DNA from: Lamellibrachia satsuma
Lineage: Eukaryota; Annelida; Polychaeta; Sabellida; Siboglinidae
Direction: 5' to 3'
Assembly (NCBI GenBank): GCA_033239005.1
Contig: BSQZ01000107.1
Coordinates: 1,076,501-1,140,500, forward strand
DNA length: 64,000 bases
Below are positions 45,190-56,779 of the stretch, piece after piece (positions within the stretch are counted from its first letter, which is position 1; each line of letters begins with the position of its first letter). The translations under genes were made by a program, and so were the position numbers. The notes under the pieces were generated by a model, which did not search any database, was not told the DNA's origin, and worked only from the letters and a program-made list of their open reading frames with translations.

Positions 45190-46437
45190 CACTATGTCAG
45201 TCCACAATAGGGGAGATGAAAGAGACCATCACTGTGAGTCCACAGCAGGGGAGATGAGATAGAGACCACCACTCTTGTGAGTCCACAGTAGGGGAGATGA
45301 AAGAGACCATCACTCTTGTGAGTCCACTGTAGGGGAGATGAAAGAGACCATCACACTGTGAGTCCACAGCATGGGAGATGAGATAGAGACCACCACTTTT
45401 GTGAGTCCACAGTAGGGGAGATGAAAGAGACCATCACTGTGTGAGTCCATAGCAGGGGAGGTGAGATAGAAACCATCACTGTGTGAGTACACAGCAGGGG
45501 AGATGGTATAGAGACCACCACTCTTGTGAGTCCACAACAGAGGACGTGATAGAGACCATCACTGTGTGAGTCCACAACGGGAAATGATATAGACACCATC
45601 ACTGTCAGTCCACAGTAGGGGATATGGAATAGAGACCATTACTTTGTGAGTCCACAGTAGGGTAGATGAGATAGAGACCATCACAGTGTAAGTCCACAAA
45701 AGGAAAATGATATAGACACCATCACTGTGTCAGTTCACAGGAGGGGAGATGAAATAGAGACCATCACTTTGTGAGTTCACAGTAAGGGAGATGAGATAGA
45801 GACCATCACTTTGTGAGTCCACAGCAGGGAAGATGATATAGAGACCATCACTGTGTCAGTCCACAGTAGGGAAGATGAGACAGAGACCATCATTGTGTGA
45901 GTCCACAGTAGGAGAGATGAGATAGAGACCATCTCTGTGTCAGTCCACAGTAGGGGAGATGAAATAGAGACCATCACTGTGTCAGTCCACAGCAGGGGAG
46001 ATGAAATAGAGACCATCACTGTGTCAGTTCACAGTTGGGGAGATGAGATAGAGACCATCACTGTGTGAGTCCACAAAGGGAAATGATATAGACACCATCA
46101 CTGTGTCAGTCCACAACAGGGGAGATGAAATAGAGACCATCACTTTGTGAGGCCACAGTAGGGGAGATGAGATAGAGACCATCACTTTGTGAGTCCACAG
46201 TAGGGGAGATAAAATAGAGACCATGACTTTGTGAGTTCACAGTAGGGGAGATGAGATAGAGACCATCACTGTCTCGGTCCACAGCAGGGGAGATGAAATA
46301 GAGACCATCACTGTGTCAGTCCACAGCAGGGGAGATGAAATAGAGACCATCACTGTGTCAGTTCACAGTTGGGGAGATGAGATAGAGACCATCACTGTGT
46401 CAGTCCACAGTAGGGGAGATGAGATAGAGACCACCAG
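45190..46437. repeat. 42-bp minisatellite, copy A
   Basis: Tandem units of GAGACCATCACTGTGTCAGT then CCACAGTAGGGGAGATGAGATA (42 bases), about 28 copies with variants. Since 42 is 14 codons, long pseudo-ORFs appear on the minus strand; they are not genes. The matching array is at 61440-62428. A poly-G/poly-C unique segment (46450-46530) follows in both copies. Confidence 0.93.
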
Positions 46438-46696
46438 TCCGTGAGTGATATGTCTAATAAAACTTATTGGGGGGGCAGTTAGTTAGTTCTCAAATGCCCC
46501 CCCCCACCCCGGGTCCCACTTGACCACCAGTAGGGGAGACCGGAGCACCATTGGCACTTTACTTTCAGGAACTGGCACCTACAAGTCTCATCAGCATAAC
46601 TGTCCCATTATCAGGAGTGGTGGCTTGGCTACCCTATACAATCTATACATGTACTAATTGATGATTTTATCAACAAAGAAGGTTTTGAAATAAAAT

Positions 46697-47089
46697 CGTT
46701 TGGTGAAGGTGGGTTCCAGTCGTGGTGAATAAATCCCCTTGGTACTAGACAAATACCTCTCACCATTGATCAGATTCAGAGCGAAAGCTGTGTCGATCAG
46801 GGTATCAGCACACATTTATCATCATTCAGGGAAGAGTTTACCCGCTTCCTCATGAAGGAATGAAATAAGCTGCACTACTAGCCAATCATAGGACAGTATA
46901 CATATCACATTGTGGTAAATGCGATGAAGACCAACAAAGGTGAACTGCTGCAAACAGAAGTACCCATTTACCTTGAAGGTCGACTCGAGGAGGCCGACAC
47001 CCTCACCTGACTGCCTTCTATGCAAACATCGTTTCCTCCGGAAACGTTCTAGTGAGATCCACCCATACTGACGTCCTCGACGTTCCAGC
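46697..47089. other. Intergenic, nothing recognised
   Basis: Begins right after the segmental duplication ends. No feature supported. Confidence 0.4.
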
Positions 47090-47460
47090 TGTCACCTCCT
47101 TGTGTCTGCTTGTTGTATGATTTCAAAACCTTTGACATCAACGAGGCAAGGTACAAGGTCTTCATGCACATGAGCGGTGGCAAAGAAAATAAATACACTT
47201 TATACGTCGGTGGCCAGAATAAAGAAGATTAACTGTGCCTCTCTTCCCCATGCACCAAGAGGCTTGTCAATCACATCAAAAAGGGCCCTGCAAGGGGGCC
47301 GACCAGACTGATCCAACTCGTGAGGCGAGTACCACCGAGTACGGATGGAACAAGACTGAAAACTGCTCGCAGTCACTGCTACAGACGACGGGGACAGCGT
47401 GGGAGCGACGTCAGCAGACGATGAGTCAGGGAATGCATGGAGCGAGGACAGTGATAACAT
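47090..47460 (+). pseudogene. Remnant of a transposon-associated cellular-type ORF
   Basis: In changing frames it reads CVCLLYDFKTFDINEARYKV, FMHMSGGKEN, RLVNHIKKGPARGP and EYGWNKTENCSQ. The ARYK(L/V)F...HIKRA...YGW pattern occurs in a large family of uncharacterised proteins common in invertebrates and often linked to mobile DNA. Stops and frame changes show decay. The function is unknown and the assignment is by pattern memory only. Confidence 0.35.
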
Positions 47461-48070
47461 CTAATGTATTCATTAGAACAATAAGTGTAATAATAATGAT
47501 ATTTTCTTATGAATATGTAATTGGACAATGAACAATGACTGTACATATTGTCAAGTTCCTTGGGGGTCATTCCAAAATAAATGCCCCCCTTTTCTCACCC
47601 TTTGGGGATTCTTGGCAGGGGGAATCCCCCACCTAAAATTGCTTGCATTTGACACTGTTTTTAGCCTTGGCTTCATTCCCATAAATAAATGTACTTTTTT
47701 GCCCCTTCAATGGGTTATTTCGGGGGCAACCCAACCTGGCAGCAATGCATTTTTTAGATGTCGGGGGTGGGTGGTCCCTTCATTCCATAGGGTCAAACTT
47801 TTGGCGTTGTTTACATAAATAAAAGCTCTGGGCTCCCGGTCTATATATTTTCATTTCCACAACACCGAAAAAATTCATTAGAATTCCATTAATTAATAAT
47901 TCCAAATAATACTCTGTTCTACCGGCCTGCCTCGATTATGCATATTTTTCCCACACTTATCGGCAAGCTTTGAAGTTACGTCAACGATGATAAGGAAGTG
48001 GTATGAGACTGGGACTTTCCATACCTTCACCGTACCATTGACAGCGATAATGGTTGTTTAGAAGCAAGCG
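47461..48070. other. Intergenic, no gene
   Basis: Contains GGGGG/CCCCC-flanked segments around 47563-47800 that look like repeat DNA but show no clear termini. Confidence 0.4.
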
Positions 48071-48074
48071 TCAG

Positions 48075-48330
48075 AATGGTTTATTGTGCGGCATTTGATT
48101 GTATTGCAAACAGTAATAAGAATAAAGTAATGTAGTTGGTTTAAGTTCCTACGGAGCCAACTTTCTTTAAAAAAAGCAAACTTCAAGCCGACGAAGCACA
48201 GCCGGCTTTGCTCGCTTCGAGAAAACTTGTTTCGACTGTGATCTGGACCAGAAAAGGTTCAGCCCTCAGTTATCCTAAAATCTCTTTGAAAGAGGATGAT
48301 GTGCTCACATTATTCCCAGTAGTGGAAGCT
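48075..48330 (+). pseudogene. THAP zinc-finger domain remnant
   Basis: Starting MVYCAAFDCIANSNKNK and, after stops and frame changes, continuing with FKKSKLQADEAQ and SYPKISLKEDDVLTLFP. The C..C start and the final L..D.(V/A)PTLFP box are the signature of a THAP DNA-binding domain (C2CH). Frames are broken at least twice. THAP domains occur in P-like transposases and cellular factors; this fragment cannot be assigned further. Confidence 0.55.
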
Positions 48331-48711
48331 ATGTTGATGCCACTAATCCGTAGAACACAGGCAGCGACACAGGTGTCGACTACCACGGTCCACCTAGGAT
48401 TGAAGCGAGTTGTCAGTGCGGATACAGGTGATGTCTGCTCACGGTGAATTTAGCCCAGTGAATTCGGAGAGCATTCTTTGGAGAGTTCGACCCGCAACTC
48501 TGGTAACTTCGGCCTCAGAGCTCAATGGGCATTGTGATCTCGGCCCAAACGATTGTGAACAAAGCATTCTGTTTATTCTCTCATTTTTTGATTGATTTAT
48601 TGCCACATTAACACAAAATTGTTACTTTGTAACTGCTTTTATAGCTTTCGCGTCCTTTCGCGTAAAATACAGCGCTATATTTTTTTCAAATTTAACACAC
48701 AGTCAACTTAT
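48331..48711. other. Intergenic, no gene
   Basis: No supported feature. An open frame at 48410-48595 shows no family motif. Confidence 0.4.
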
Positions 48712-48764
48712 ACAGTTCATTTCAGATAACTTTCATTTTACATATCCAAGGTGTGTTTAATTTA

Positions 48765-48845
48765 CCTGGTAGAGGCTTTCGTCAACATATCACGTCGACT
48801 TCATCAGTACCAATGACGCTGAATGACGTCATCGTACACGTGAGG
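48765..48845 (-). ncRNA. Hammerhead-like motif, left arm
   Basis: On the minus strand CTGATGA (48807-48801) is followed by a GTCGACG...TGTTGAC stem with loop TGATA and then GAAA (48780-48777). One extra A follows CTGATGA and I could not close stem III, so cleavage activity is uncertain. Confidence 0.45.
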
Positions 48846-49111
48846 CAGTTCGTAATTGCCCTCGTCTCTGTTGATGGGTGTTCTAGCTTTCCTGATCCAG
48901 ATGGCTTCCTTGATGTGCCGGATTCTTCGGTTGGGTTCCTTGTCTACAATTTTCACTCCCTCCCAGTCTATGATGTGGTTTTCAGTTGTCGCATGGTCTG
49001 TAAGGGCGGATTTATTGATGGTAGACATCAATCTTTTTTTTCTTCCGCTCCTTGTGTATTTCTCTTTTTTCTTGTTGTCTACGTCCTTTCTGTGTTCCTC
49101 CAGTCGTGTAC

Positions 49112-49190
49112 AATGACGTCATTCAGCGTCATTGGTACTGATGAAGTCAACGTGATACGTTGACGAAAGCCTCTACCAAGTAAATTAAAC
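49112..49190 (+). ncRNA. Hammerhead-like motif, right arm
   Basis: CTGATGA (49138-49144), a perfect 7-bp stem GTCAACG/CGTTGAC with loop TGATA, then GAAA (49165-49168). A possible stem AATGACG/CGTCATT precedes. Differences from the left arm largely keep stem II pairing. The extra A after CTGATGA is also present here. Confidence 0.5.
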
Positions 49191-49245
49191 ACACTTGGAT
49201 ATGTAAAATGGAAGTTATCTGATTTGAAAATGAACTATCCTGAAG

Positions 49246-49791
49246 AATGTTCAGTAATAATATACAATTCATTGTATCCTTAAAATTCATATCATGTAAT
49301 ATATAATATATTACACCAAAAATTATAATATTATATACAGTTGAATAATTTAAATAAATTAAATTACAATTATAATAATATCTTGTTTCTACATTTCAGA
49401 TTTTCATGTGTTCATTCTCCCCAGTTTTTGTTTTTAATTAAATCAAATACATAGCAATGACAGCGATAAGCAATTATTGTATTGTGAATACAACGGAGCC
49501 ATCTGCATATGGTCTTTGATCTACACGGTGTTTTTCGTCAGATAATTTTGAATGTGAAGCATGGTCTGTTATTCACGCCTGTTCACTGTACAAAACAGAC
49601 AAACCAGTGTACTTCAACAGTATCTAGTTAAACTTAGCATCTCTTTAATGACAAGTACAGGAATAACAAACCCTTAAAGTGAAGGCTAATCAATTACTAG
49701 CTAGAACTGAGTAGTCACATCAGTCACTGAAATCACCAAGCCAAAACAACATGGCAGTTGCTCCGAATTGAACAAATACAATAAATAAAAT
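49246..49791. other. Intergenic AT-rich sequence, no gene
   Basis: No supported feature. Confidence 0.5.
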
Positions 49792-49928
49792 TGTCTACAG
49801 ATTGTGTAACTGCTAGCAGCTTGAATATATTTAAAAACAAGGTTGACATATCTCAGGAGGGCGGGTTACATATAGATGAAAAATGTTGGACTCGATAAGC
49901 CAAAGGCTTCCTTGTCCATTTGCCATCT
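49792..49928 (+). mobile_element. Older CR1 tail, left piece
   Basis: Reads through the end of CR1 ORF2 (TGTAACTGCTAGCAGC...GTTGACATATCTC) to GCCATCT. It resumes at 54637 (CATCTGGGCCTTTGCCTTGG), so the LINE at 49929-54636 was inserted into this older tail with CATCT duplicated (49924-49928, 54637-54641). Confidence 0.85.
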
Positions 49929-51001
49929 CTGAAAAAGGTTATAGATGCGTATGTTTAAATGCAAGGAGCATAGTAAATAAGAAAAACGAATTAAACATTA
50001 TGGTAGAAGATATTGACCCTCACATAATTGGTATAACTGAATCATGGGCCAACATAGATATAACAGATGCTGAATTAGGACTGACAGGATTATGTAATGT
50101 TTAGGAAAGATCGAATAGGAAGAAGGGGCGGGGGAGTTATTTTATATGTTAAAGAATCTATTCAGGCTTATGAAATAAAACTAGAAAGGGAAGCAGATTG
50201 CGATGAACCTGTTTGGTGCAAAATTGTTTCAGGAAATTCAAAATTAACTATTGGATTAGTTTACCGAAGTCCAAACATAAACGAAGAGGACAACACAAAA
50301 ATAAAAAACGCTATAAAGGAAGTTAGTAAAGGGGAATGTATCATAATGGGAGATTTTAACCATGGACACATACAATGGAATTCTCTAGAGCACAGGGATT
50401 GAGGACCAACAATTTCTATTTTTAATCCAGGATAGCTTTCTTACTCAGCACGTACTAGAACCAACCAGGGGAGAAAATGTATTAGATATAGTTTTGTCAT
50501 CACAGAAAGAATTAGTGGACAATGTAAAAATATTTGAACCATTGGGTAATAGTGACCATAATCAAATACATTTTGACATCAATGTAAAATCAGAAAGTAA
50601 AAATAAGAAAACGTACAAGAGAAACTTCCACAAAGGTAACTACAAAGGTATGAGAAAATACTTAGCAAAGCTAGATTGGAATAACATGCTGATGAATAAG
50701 ACCACAATTGAATGTTGGAATATTCTAAAATATGAAATTGAGAGTATCATCGATAAATTTGTTCCCTTCCAAAAACAAGGAAAACGGTGTAGAAAGAAAC
50801 ACTTGTCAAAAGAGGCTATTAGAAAAATAATGCTAAAACAAACTATGTGGAGGATTTATAGGCGTACCAGAAAGGAAGAAGACTATGCAAAATACAAAGA
50901 GGCACTTAATGCAGCTACAACTGAAATCAGACAATCTAAAAGAAGCTATGAGCAAAAACTAGCATGTAACATAAAAAATGACAGCAAGAGTTTTTATGCA
51001 T

Positions 51002-52818
51002 GTAACCGGCATGGTTACTGGACATTTAGTAATTTATAATTGCCCCACCAATCACCCCACCTGTCACCCAGCAAAGGTCACACGAGGATACCTGAGGAGC
51101 ACAGGGTTGATGGTGCCATTACTTGCCACCATATGGCAGCACCCTGGGTAATCTATAGATAATCTAGTTAATTAGTTATTATTATTATAACTATTTGTCT
51201 TATGGTTAATTGCATTTATTGTGTCCTTTGCTGGTCCTGTTACTAATAATTAAGTTGTTTAAATACAAAATTTACCCAAGAGACAGTGGTCACATGTGGT
51301 CAGGGGAGGGGCTGTGTCCCAGTGGGCCAGGCTGATCCCACTGTCAACAAGACAACAACAACCCTGTTTTGGTAAGTTTCTAAATACTTTGTTATACCTT
51401 AGAAAATGAATTCTTTCAATTTACAATGGTACCAAAATGTCTACTAGAGAATCTTCCATCTTTCTATGTAAACATATTTATATGTTCAGTTGTAATTACT
51501 TAATAGTGACTCAGATTACTGATGTGCTAAGAAGATGGGGAGCAAATGAACTGTCTGGACGTTAGGGAGGAATGTCTCCACCAGCTGTCTGTTAGCAGCT
51601 AGGGCTTAATGACATTTTGAAAGCTTGTAGCCAGTAGCTGGTAGAACAGGTTAGAAAGTTAAGTTTATTCATGTTTAGTACTGTTGCATATAGTTAATGT
51701 ATTATTATAGACAAAATACATTATGCAGGGACTGTGTATGTGTGGTATAATTATATAACATTCTGTACAGTTAAGCCAGAATCAGACTGGAGCACTCTCC
51801 CTCTCTTTGATGTTGTCTTCATTAATCACCATGTGGCACTGGCTGGGTAGGGTGTGTGAAATATTCCCAAGGGACAAGTGCTTGAGAGCAAGCTGGGGCC
51901 ACACTAGATAGTAACTTGTAAACAGGGATCTAGTGTTGGTTTGATCATTTAATGTAGTATTGGTATCTTGATACATTTCTGGTGACACCATTGTGTTAGC
52001 ATACATATAATAATGTAGTTAGTCACTCTTTTGTTTATTCATTTACAACTGATAATTGGTTGTATATCATTTACAGGTGCAGATGACCCGCTGTAAAATG
52101 CAGGATGTGGTTGCACTGAGTCGGTGCTCAGACACAGTTTTACATTTTTGATTAGGCCTGCAGTGCCCAGTTGGGGTGAGCATTGTTATTTTGGTTTTAT
52201 GGGTTGTCATGAAGTATTACTATTAGGTTAGGAAACATTTCATTTGACGGTCATCCATAACTATCTTAAGGAACAAATTATAGACACTGCATATATATAT
52301 ATATGTGTGTGTGTGGGTATTAGTACTGATTTGTGTAATCGTAGTCTCCAAGGATTGTATACCTTTATATGTTATAAGGGATGTTAAGCATAACTGATAT
52401 TGTGTTATTCATGGAGTACATCAAATTTTTATTAATTGTAGCTGCATTTTTAGCTGAGTATATTTGTTGTACACTTCACCACTTAGGAGTTGACACAGTG
52501 TTTAAAGACTATAAACCTATGTATCTTATTGGTACTAAGTCGGTCATGGCGTATTGCTGGATAGAAATCTAGATACAAATACCACAGGTGCCCACCTGCT
52601 ATTTGGTGTCGGAGATAATCTATAGGTAATAATTATGTACCAATATTATGCAAGGAATAGATGTTTTTGACTCTGTTGATGAATGATCCTGTGTAACCAT
52701 TGTAGTAGTGCATGTAGTAATAATATTTTTGTATGTTTTACAGGTTTTTTTATATAGTTTTTGTTATACAAAATAAAGGAAATCACCATTTCCTGTCTTC
52801 ATGCGATTCCGCGGTTAC
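51002..52818 (+). mobile_element. Unclassified 1.8-kb element, copy 2, inserted in a CR1
   Basis: The uninterrupted CR1 reads TTTTTATGCATATGTCAGG; here ATGCAT is present on both sides of the insert (50996-51001, 52819-52824), a 6-bp target duplication. The insert starts GTAACCGGCATGGTTAC (a small hairpin) and ends CCGCGGTTAC, so the termini share GTAACCG in inverted orientation. It matches 33562-35245 in reverse complement. There is no conserved ORF. The superfamily is unknown. Confidence 0.8.
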
Positions 52819-52821
52819 ATG

Positions 52822-54536
52822 CATATGTCAGGAGTAAACAAAACGTACAAGACAAGGTTGGACCTCTAGAAGACAGTGCTGGAAATATAATATCACAGGG
52901 GTTTTTAATGACAGAAGACCTAAATGGTTACTTCAGTTCAGTGTTTACCAAAGAAGATATTAGTTCATTACCAGTTGCTGATGCTAAATTTCAGGGGGCT
53001 AAATCTGACTATTTAGGTCCGTTAGTTGTAACTCCAGAATTGGTAGCTAAGAAAATAAAGGCAATGAAGGATAACAAATCACCGGGAGTGGATGGGATTC
53101 CTCCAAAATTACTAATGGAAACAGTAGAACAAATCAGTATACCACTTGCAAGAGTATTCAACTTGTCATTAAAAGAGGGAGTTGTTCCGTTTGAATGGAA
53201 AGAAGCAAACATCATACCATTATTTAAAAAGGGTTCGAGAAATAAGTCAGAGAATTACGGACCAGTGAGTTTAACGTCAGTGATTTGTAAATTATTAGAA
53301 AGGTTAATTAAAGACCATATGGTGGACTTCCTCGTTAAGCATAAATTATTAAATTCATCTCAACATGGATTCCTTAAAAGGAGGTCATGCTTAACAAATA
53401 TGTTATGTTTTTTGGAAGAAATCACTAAGTGGATAGACGTGGGATCGCCAGTAGATATTATCTACTTAGATTTTCAGAAAGCTTTTGACAAAGTGCCACA
53501 TCAAAGATTACTACTTAAATTAAAAGCCCATGGTATCGGGGATAGCATAACTGACTGGATAGAACAATGGCTGACTGACAGAAGACAACAAGTTGTAGTA
53601 GATGGAAAAGTTTCAAATTGGAAATCGGTTTTGAGTGGGGTACCTCAAGGATCAGTATTAGGACCTATAGTATTCTTAATTTATATCAATGACTTGGATG
53701 ACAGTATAACAAGTAACGTACTGAAATTTGCGGATGACACAAAACTGTTTAGAAAGGTTAATACTGATGGTGATAAACAACATTTACAAAACGATCTAGA
53801 CAGATTAGTGAAATGGTCTGAGAAATGGCAGATGTTGTTCAATTTGGGGAAATGTAAATGCCTACATACAGGACATGGGAACTTGAATGTAAACTATAAA
53901 ATGGGAGATACTGTTCTGGGTACTACTGTAAAAGAAAAGGACTTAGGAGTTACAATAAGCGCTGATATGAAAGTTTCAGAGCAGTGTGGTATTGCAGCTT
54001 CAAAGGGTAATCAAATTCTTGGATTGATTAGAAGAAACATAACATACAAGGGAAAAAAGTTAATTATACCTCTTTATGAAGCAACAGTTAGACCTCATTT
54101 AGAATACTGTATACAAGCATGGAGACCACATCGTAAGAAGGATATAGATACGCTTGAACGCATACAAAGGAGAGCAACTAAAATTATTCCAGAACTGAGA
54201 GACCTTAGTTATGAAGAACGCCTGAAAGAATGTGGTTTAACAACTCTAGAGACAAGGAGGTTAAGAGGAGATCAGATTGAAGTTTTTAAGATATGGAATG
54301 GGTATGAAAATATTGATAGAAATATGTTTTTCTCACTCAAGAAGGATAGCAGAACTAGAGGACATGAGGTAAAATTAGTAAAGGATCAATGTAGATTGGA
54401 CATCAGGAAGCACTCGTTCTCACAGAGGACAATAAATGAATGGAACAAATTGTCTACAGATTGTGTAACTGCTAGCAGCGTGAATATGTTTAAAAACAAG
54501 GTTGACACATATCTCAGGAGGGCGGGTTATAAGTAG
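52822..54536 (+). CDS. CR1 ORF2 C-terminal part: reverse transcriptase (partial)
   Basis: Continuous frame from YVRSKQNVQDKVGPLEDS to the stop at 54534-54536. It contains KSPGVDGIPPKLLMETVEQI, DIIYLDFQKAFDKVPHQRLL, SGVPQGSVLGPIVF and LKFADDTKLF, all RT core motifs intact, followed by the usual CR1 C-terminal domain. NYRPVSL is NYGPVSL here. The endonuclease half is on the other side of the 51002-52818 insert and frameshifted, so the ORF cannot be complete. The in-frame residues before 52822 come from the inserted element. Confidence 0.9.
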
Positions 54537-54691
54537 ATGAACATTGTTGGACTCTCGATAAGCCAATGGCTTCCTTGTCCACTTGCCATCTGGGCCTTTG
54601 GCTTGGATGGCAAATCTTGTTAAATCTTGTTAAAATCATCTGGGCCTTTGCCTTGGATGGCAATCTTGTTCAATCTTGTCTTATTCAAAAT

Positions 54692-55908
54692 TGTCTTGTT
54701 AAATCTTGTTATTAAACTTGAAAGTCAGAGTAAGCAATTATTATATCACTTTAGGAATAGAATTGAATACTTTTATTTCAGGAAAAAAAATTCAAATATA
54801 CATGAATTGTACTGATCTACAAAACACACTTTGTGCAGAACAACAACGCAAATACAGTGTAGGGTGAAATAGGCCAAATCAATTACATTTAATTCAGTAA
54901 TCACGAGCCAGCAATTATGCAAACACTCACCATCAAAGCAACATACATTATCACAGCAAGCATGCCGGCCCCCAAATATCTACAATTCACAAACTAGCAA
55001 ATAATGATCTGGGTAACGATACTATTTAATTTGCTCCGACAGCCACCTGCTACAAGTACTAACTATATGACTACTGACTAGCAGTTACCCATTCATACTG
55101 TATCTTTGAGGGTTTCTCTGCCAATACTTAATATAATATACTGCCATAAAACTCTGTGTACACTTCATATATAATCACTAAGGCAAAACCTTTTGTACAA
55201 ATCTGGAACACGGAAAAGCATTAGTTTATCACTTCTGTACAATCAGTGATTTACAACGATCCACCTCATTCAGTTGCTATCTACCACACGGTTACTTCAT
55301 AACAATAATTATCTAGCCCTACTTGACTGACTGGTCCACCTGTGTTAGAGGGAGGAGGGTGGGATAACAAAAACATGCTCAGAAACTCCTGATTGGCACA
55401 TGTAACTATTAACCATTCAACAAAACTAGTCTAGAATTAACCCCAACAGTTAAGAATGAAAGAAATAACAATCGTAGTTGAGGTATTGCAGAACAAAGAT
55501 TTTATGGTGACCCACATAAATTATTGAGATTGAGTAAGGCTGGAACTAGGCCACATGGTTCTTTATAAAGTGCTATGTATCGCTCTGCATGTGGGAGTAA
55601 TTAGCCTAATACTTTCGCAACCATTGTTCGCTTATAATACTATCCTTCTACTGGCTATAAGCAATAACCGCATAAGGTCTCATTTCTTGCTCTGTTATCC
55701 AGCATAAAATCGTTTTTGCGCCCGCTGTCTCATAAATTCATATTTGTGATGATTGTTGTGCGTAATGCCGTAAGCTAATTATATACGATGACTTGTTCTT
55801 GCTACTGATATAAGTTCACAGGCTTTTGTTTTTGTTTGTCAATGATTAGTAAATTGTACTTTGTCAGGTAGTCACTATGTTTGTTTACAAATGTCTTATT
55901 TCATGCAG
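54692..55908. other. Intron or intergenic, no feature
   Basis: AT-rich, no exon-like frame or clear repeat. It ends in a usable acceptor (TTATTTCATGCAG) for the exon at 55909. Confidence 0.5.
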
Positions 55909-56063
55909 AAATTACTTCATGCCGAGATGGATACTTTCTTATCTAAAGCGCACAAGACAGACGGAAACTTTCTGAAAAATTTCACACAGTTGTTGAGTCA
56001 TGTGGCATCAACGTGGATTCTCGTGAAAGTCATCAGGAACGTCATTCAGCACATTGATAACCT
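55909..56063 (+). CDS. Exon: KEN catalytic half, version B
   Basis: Acceptor TTTCATGCAG, donor CT|GTAAGT, 155 bases, phase 0 in and 2 out, exactly the phases of the 37735-37883 exon. It reads KLLHAEMDTFLSKAHKTDG, NFLKNFTQLLSHVAS and TWILVKVIRNVIQHIDNL. IRN-x3-H aligns with LRN-x3-H of version A, so the Arg-Asn...His ribonuclease motif is kept, but overall the two exons are strongly diverged. I see no matching kinase exons between 46700 and 55900. It is therefore either an alternative 3' exon of the 6399-38263 gene or a partial duplicate. Confidence 0.75.
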
Positions 56064-56331
56064 GTAAGTTCTTTTTTCCAGTAATACATAATCCTGAATG
56101 TTCTTCAAAATTCACATGAAAGAATCAACAAATGCTGCTGGAATGTATACATGTGCGTTTAGATTTCACTTAAAATAAACATACTGATAAGATGAGGTGT
56201 ATTTTAACAGTATAAACAGTGGATTATTACTGCTATATTTATTGTGGCCATCTATGTTTTTGATAAATTTTCTTGAGTTCATTATTTAATTAGGAATATT
56301 CGTTAGCATAACAAATGTTGGAAAATATACA

Positions 56332-56512
56332 TTTAACAAAAAGATTTTACAATATTGCGATCCAAAGCAAGTAAGTGGACAAGGAAGCCATTAACTTATC
56401 AAGAGTCAAACAATTGTTAACCTATGTGTGACTTGTCCTCGTCAGATATTTGTCAGGTCTGTCTTTAAGCATATTGACAGTACCAGTTGCGCCCTCTAGT
56501 TCTAATACCTAG
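56332..56512 (-). mobile_element. Old CR1 tail fragment
   Basis: Begins TTTAACAAAAAGATTTTACA on the + strand and continues AAGTGGACAAGGAAGCCATT, AACTTATCAAGAGTC, matching the other CR1 tails in reverse complement with much divergence. Confidence 0.75.
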
Positions 56513-56779
56513 AGCTTCCAGAATCTTGGACTTGGTGCAGCGACTTAAATTTGGTGCAGAGAATTTACAGAAAAAAGCGGTATATCGAATAGAATAAGTA
56601 TTACTATTGCATATATATTATACATAAACGTATTGTAGACATATATTAGGAAACAGGTTTTGTTAATTATTAGTCAGAGGCAGTATTTTAGAGTAAGTTA
56701 GTTCCGCACTCCGACAGGGAAGTCAGTGTTATCATGTTGTTCTCCTCTTTGTTCCTGAAGTCCATTTCACTGTTGTCTC

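Larger units (their letters stand above)
38829..46696 (+). repeat. Segmental duplication, copy A
   Basis: Excluding the CR1 at 40788-44977, this block aligns in direct orientation with 59044-62692 over long stretches that look above 90 % identical. Both start in the AGACTCTGCTAACAGAAT element and end at TTTTGAAATAAAAT. Within the copy, 38990-39700 and 39880-40560 are an older internal duplication (shared GCAAAT..AGA..ATTG, TAATGCATACTC, CAGTGCCATATACAT, AATCTGAAACATGAATGT). A (GCGT)n run is at 40056-40100. Confidence 0.88.
48712..49245 (-). mobile_element. Penelope-like element 3' fragment between inverted arms
   Basis: The minus strand (49031-48804) reads NKSALTDHATTENHIIDWEG, VKIVDKEPNRRIRHIKEAIW and NRDEGNYELPHVYD, the end of the GIY-YIG endonuclease region of Penelope-like elements. 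This is enclosed by about 125-base inverted arms (48712-48840 and 49112-49245) that contain hammerhead-like cores. Inverted terminal copies with ribozyme motifs are a known feature of this retroelement class. Confidence 0.75.
49929..54636 (+). mobile_element. CR1 LINE, 5'-truncated at the endonuclease, split by a 1.8-kb insertion
   Basis: Closely similar to the 40788-44977 CR1. It starts CTGAAAAAGG at the beginning of the endonuclease coding part and ends with two TCTTGTTAAA units. The endonuclease half (49929-51001) has a +1 change near 50092 and a 2-base loss near 50393. The RT half resumes at 52819 after the inserted element and is open to the stop. Confidence 0.92.

Noticed and set aside
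45310..46224. Minus-strand ORFs in the 42-bp minisatellite (and at 61550-62430)
   Set aside because: The period is 14 codons and no family features are present, so these are repeat artefacts.
52381..52572. ORF in the 1.8-kb unknown element (MEYIKFLLIVAAFLAEYICC)
   Set aside because: A similar stretch exists in copy 1 but the surrounding frame is not kept; it looks like chance hydrophobic reading of AT-rich DNA.
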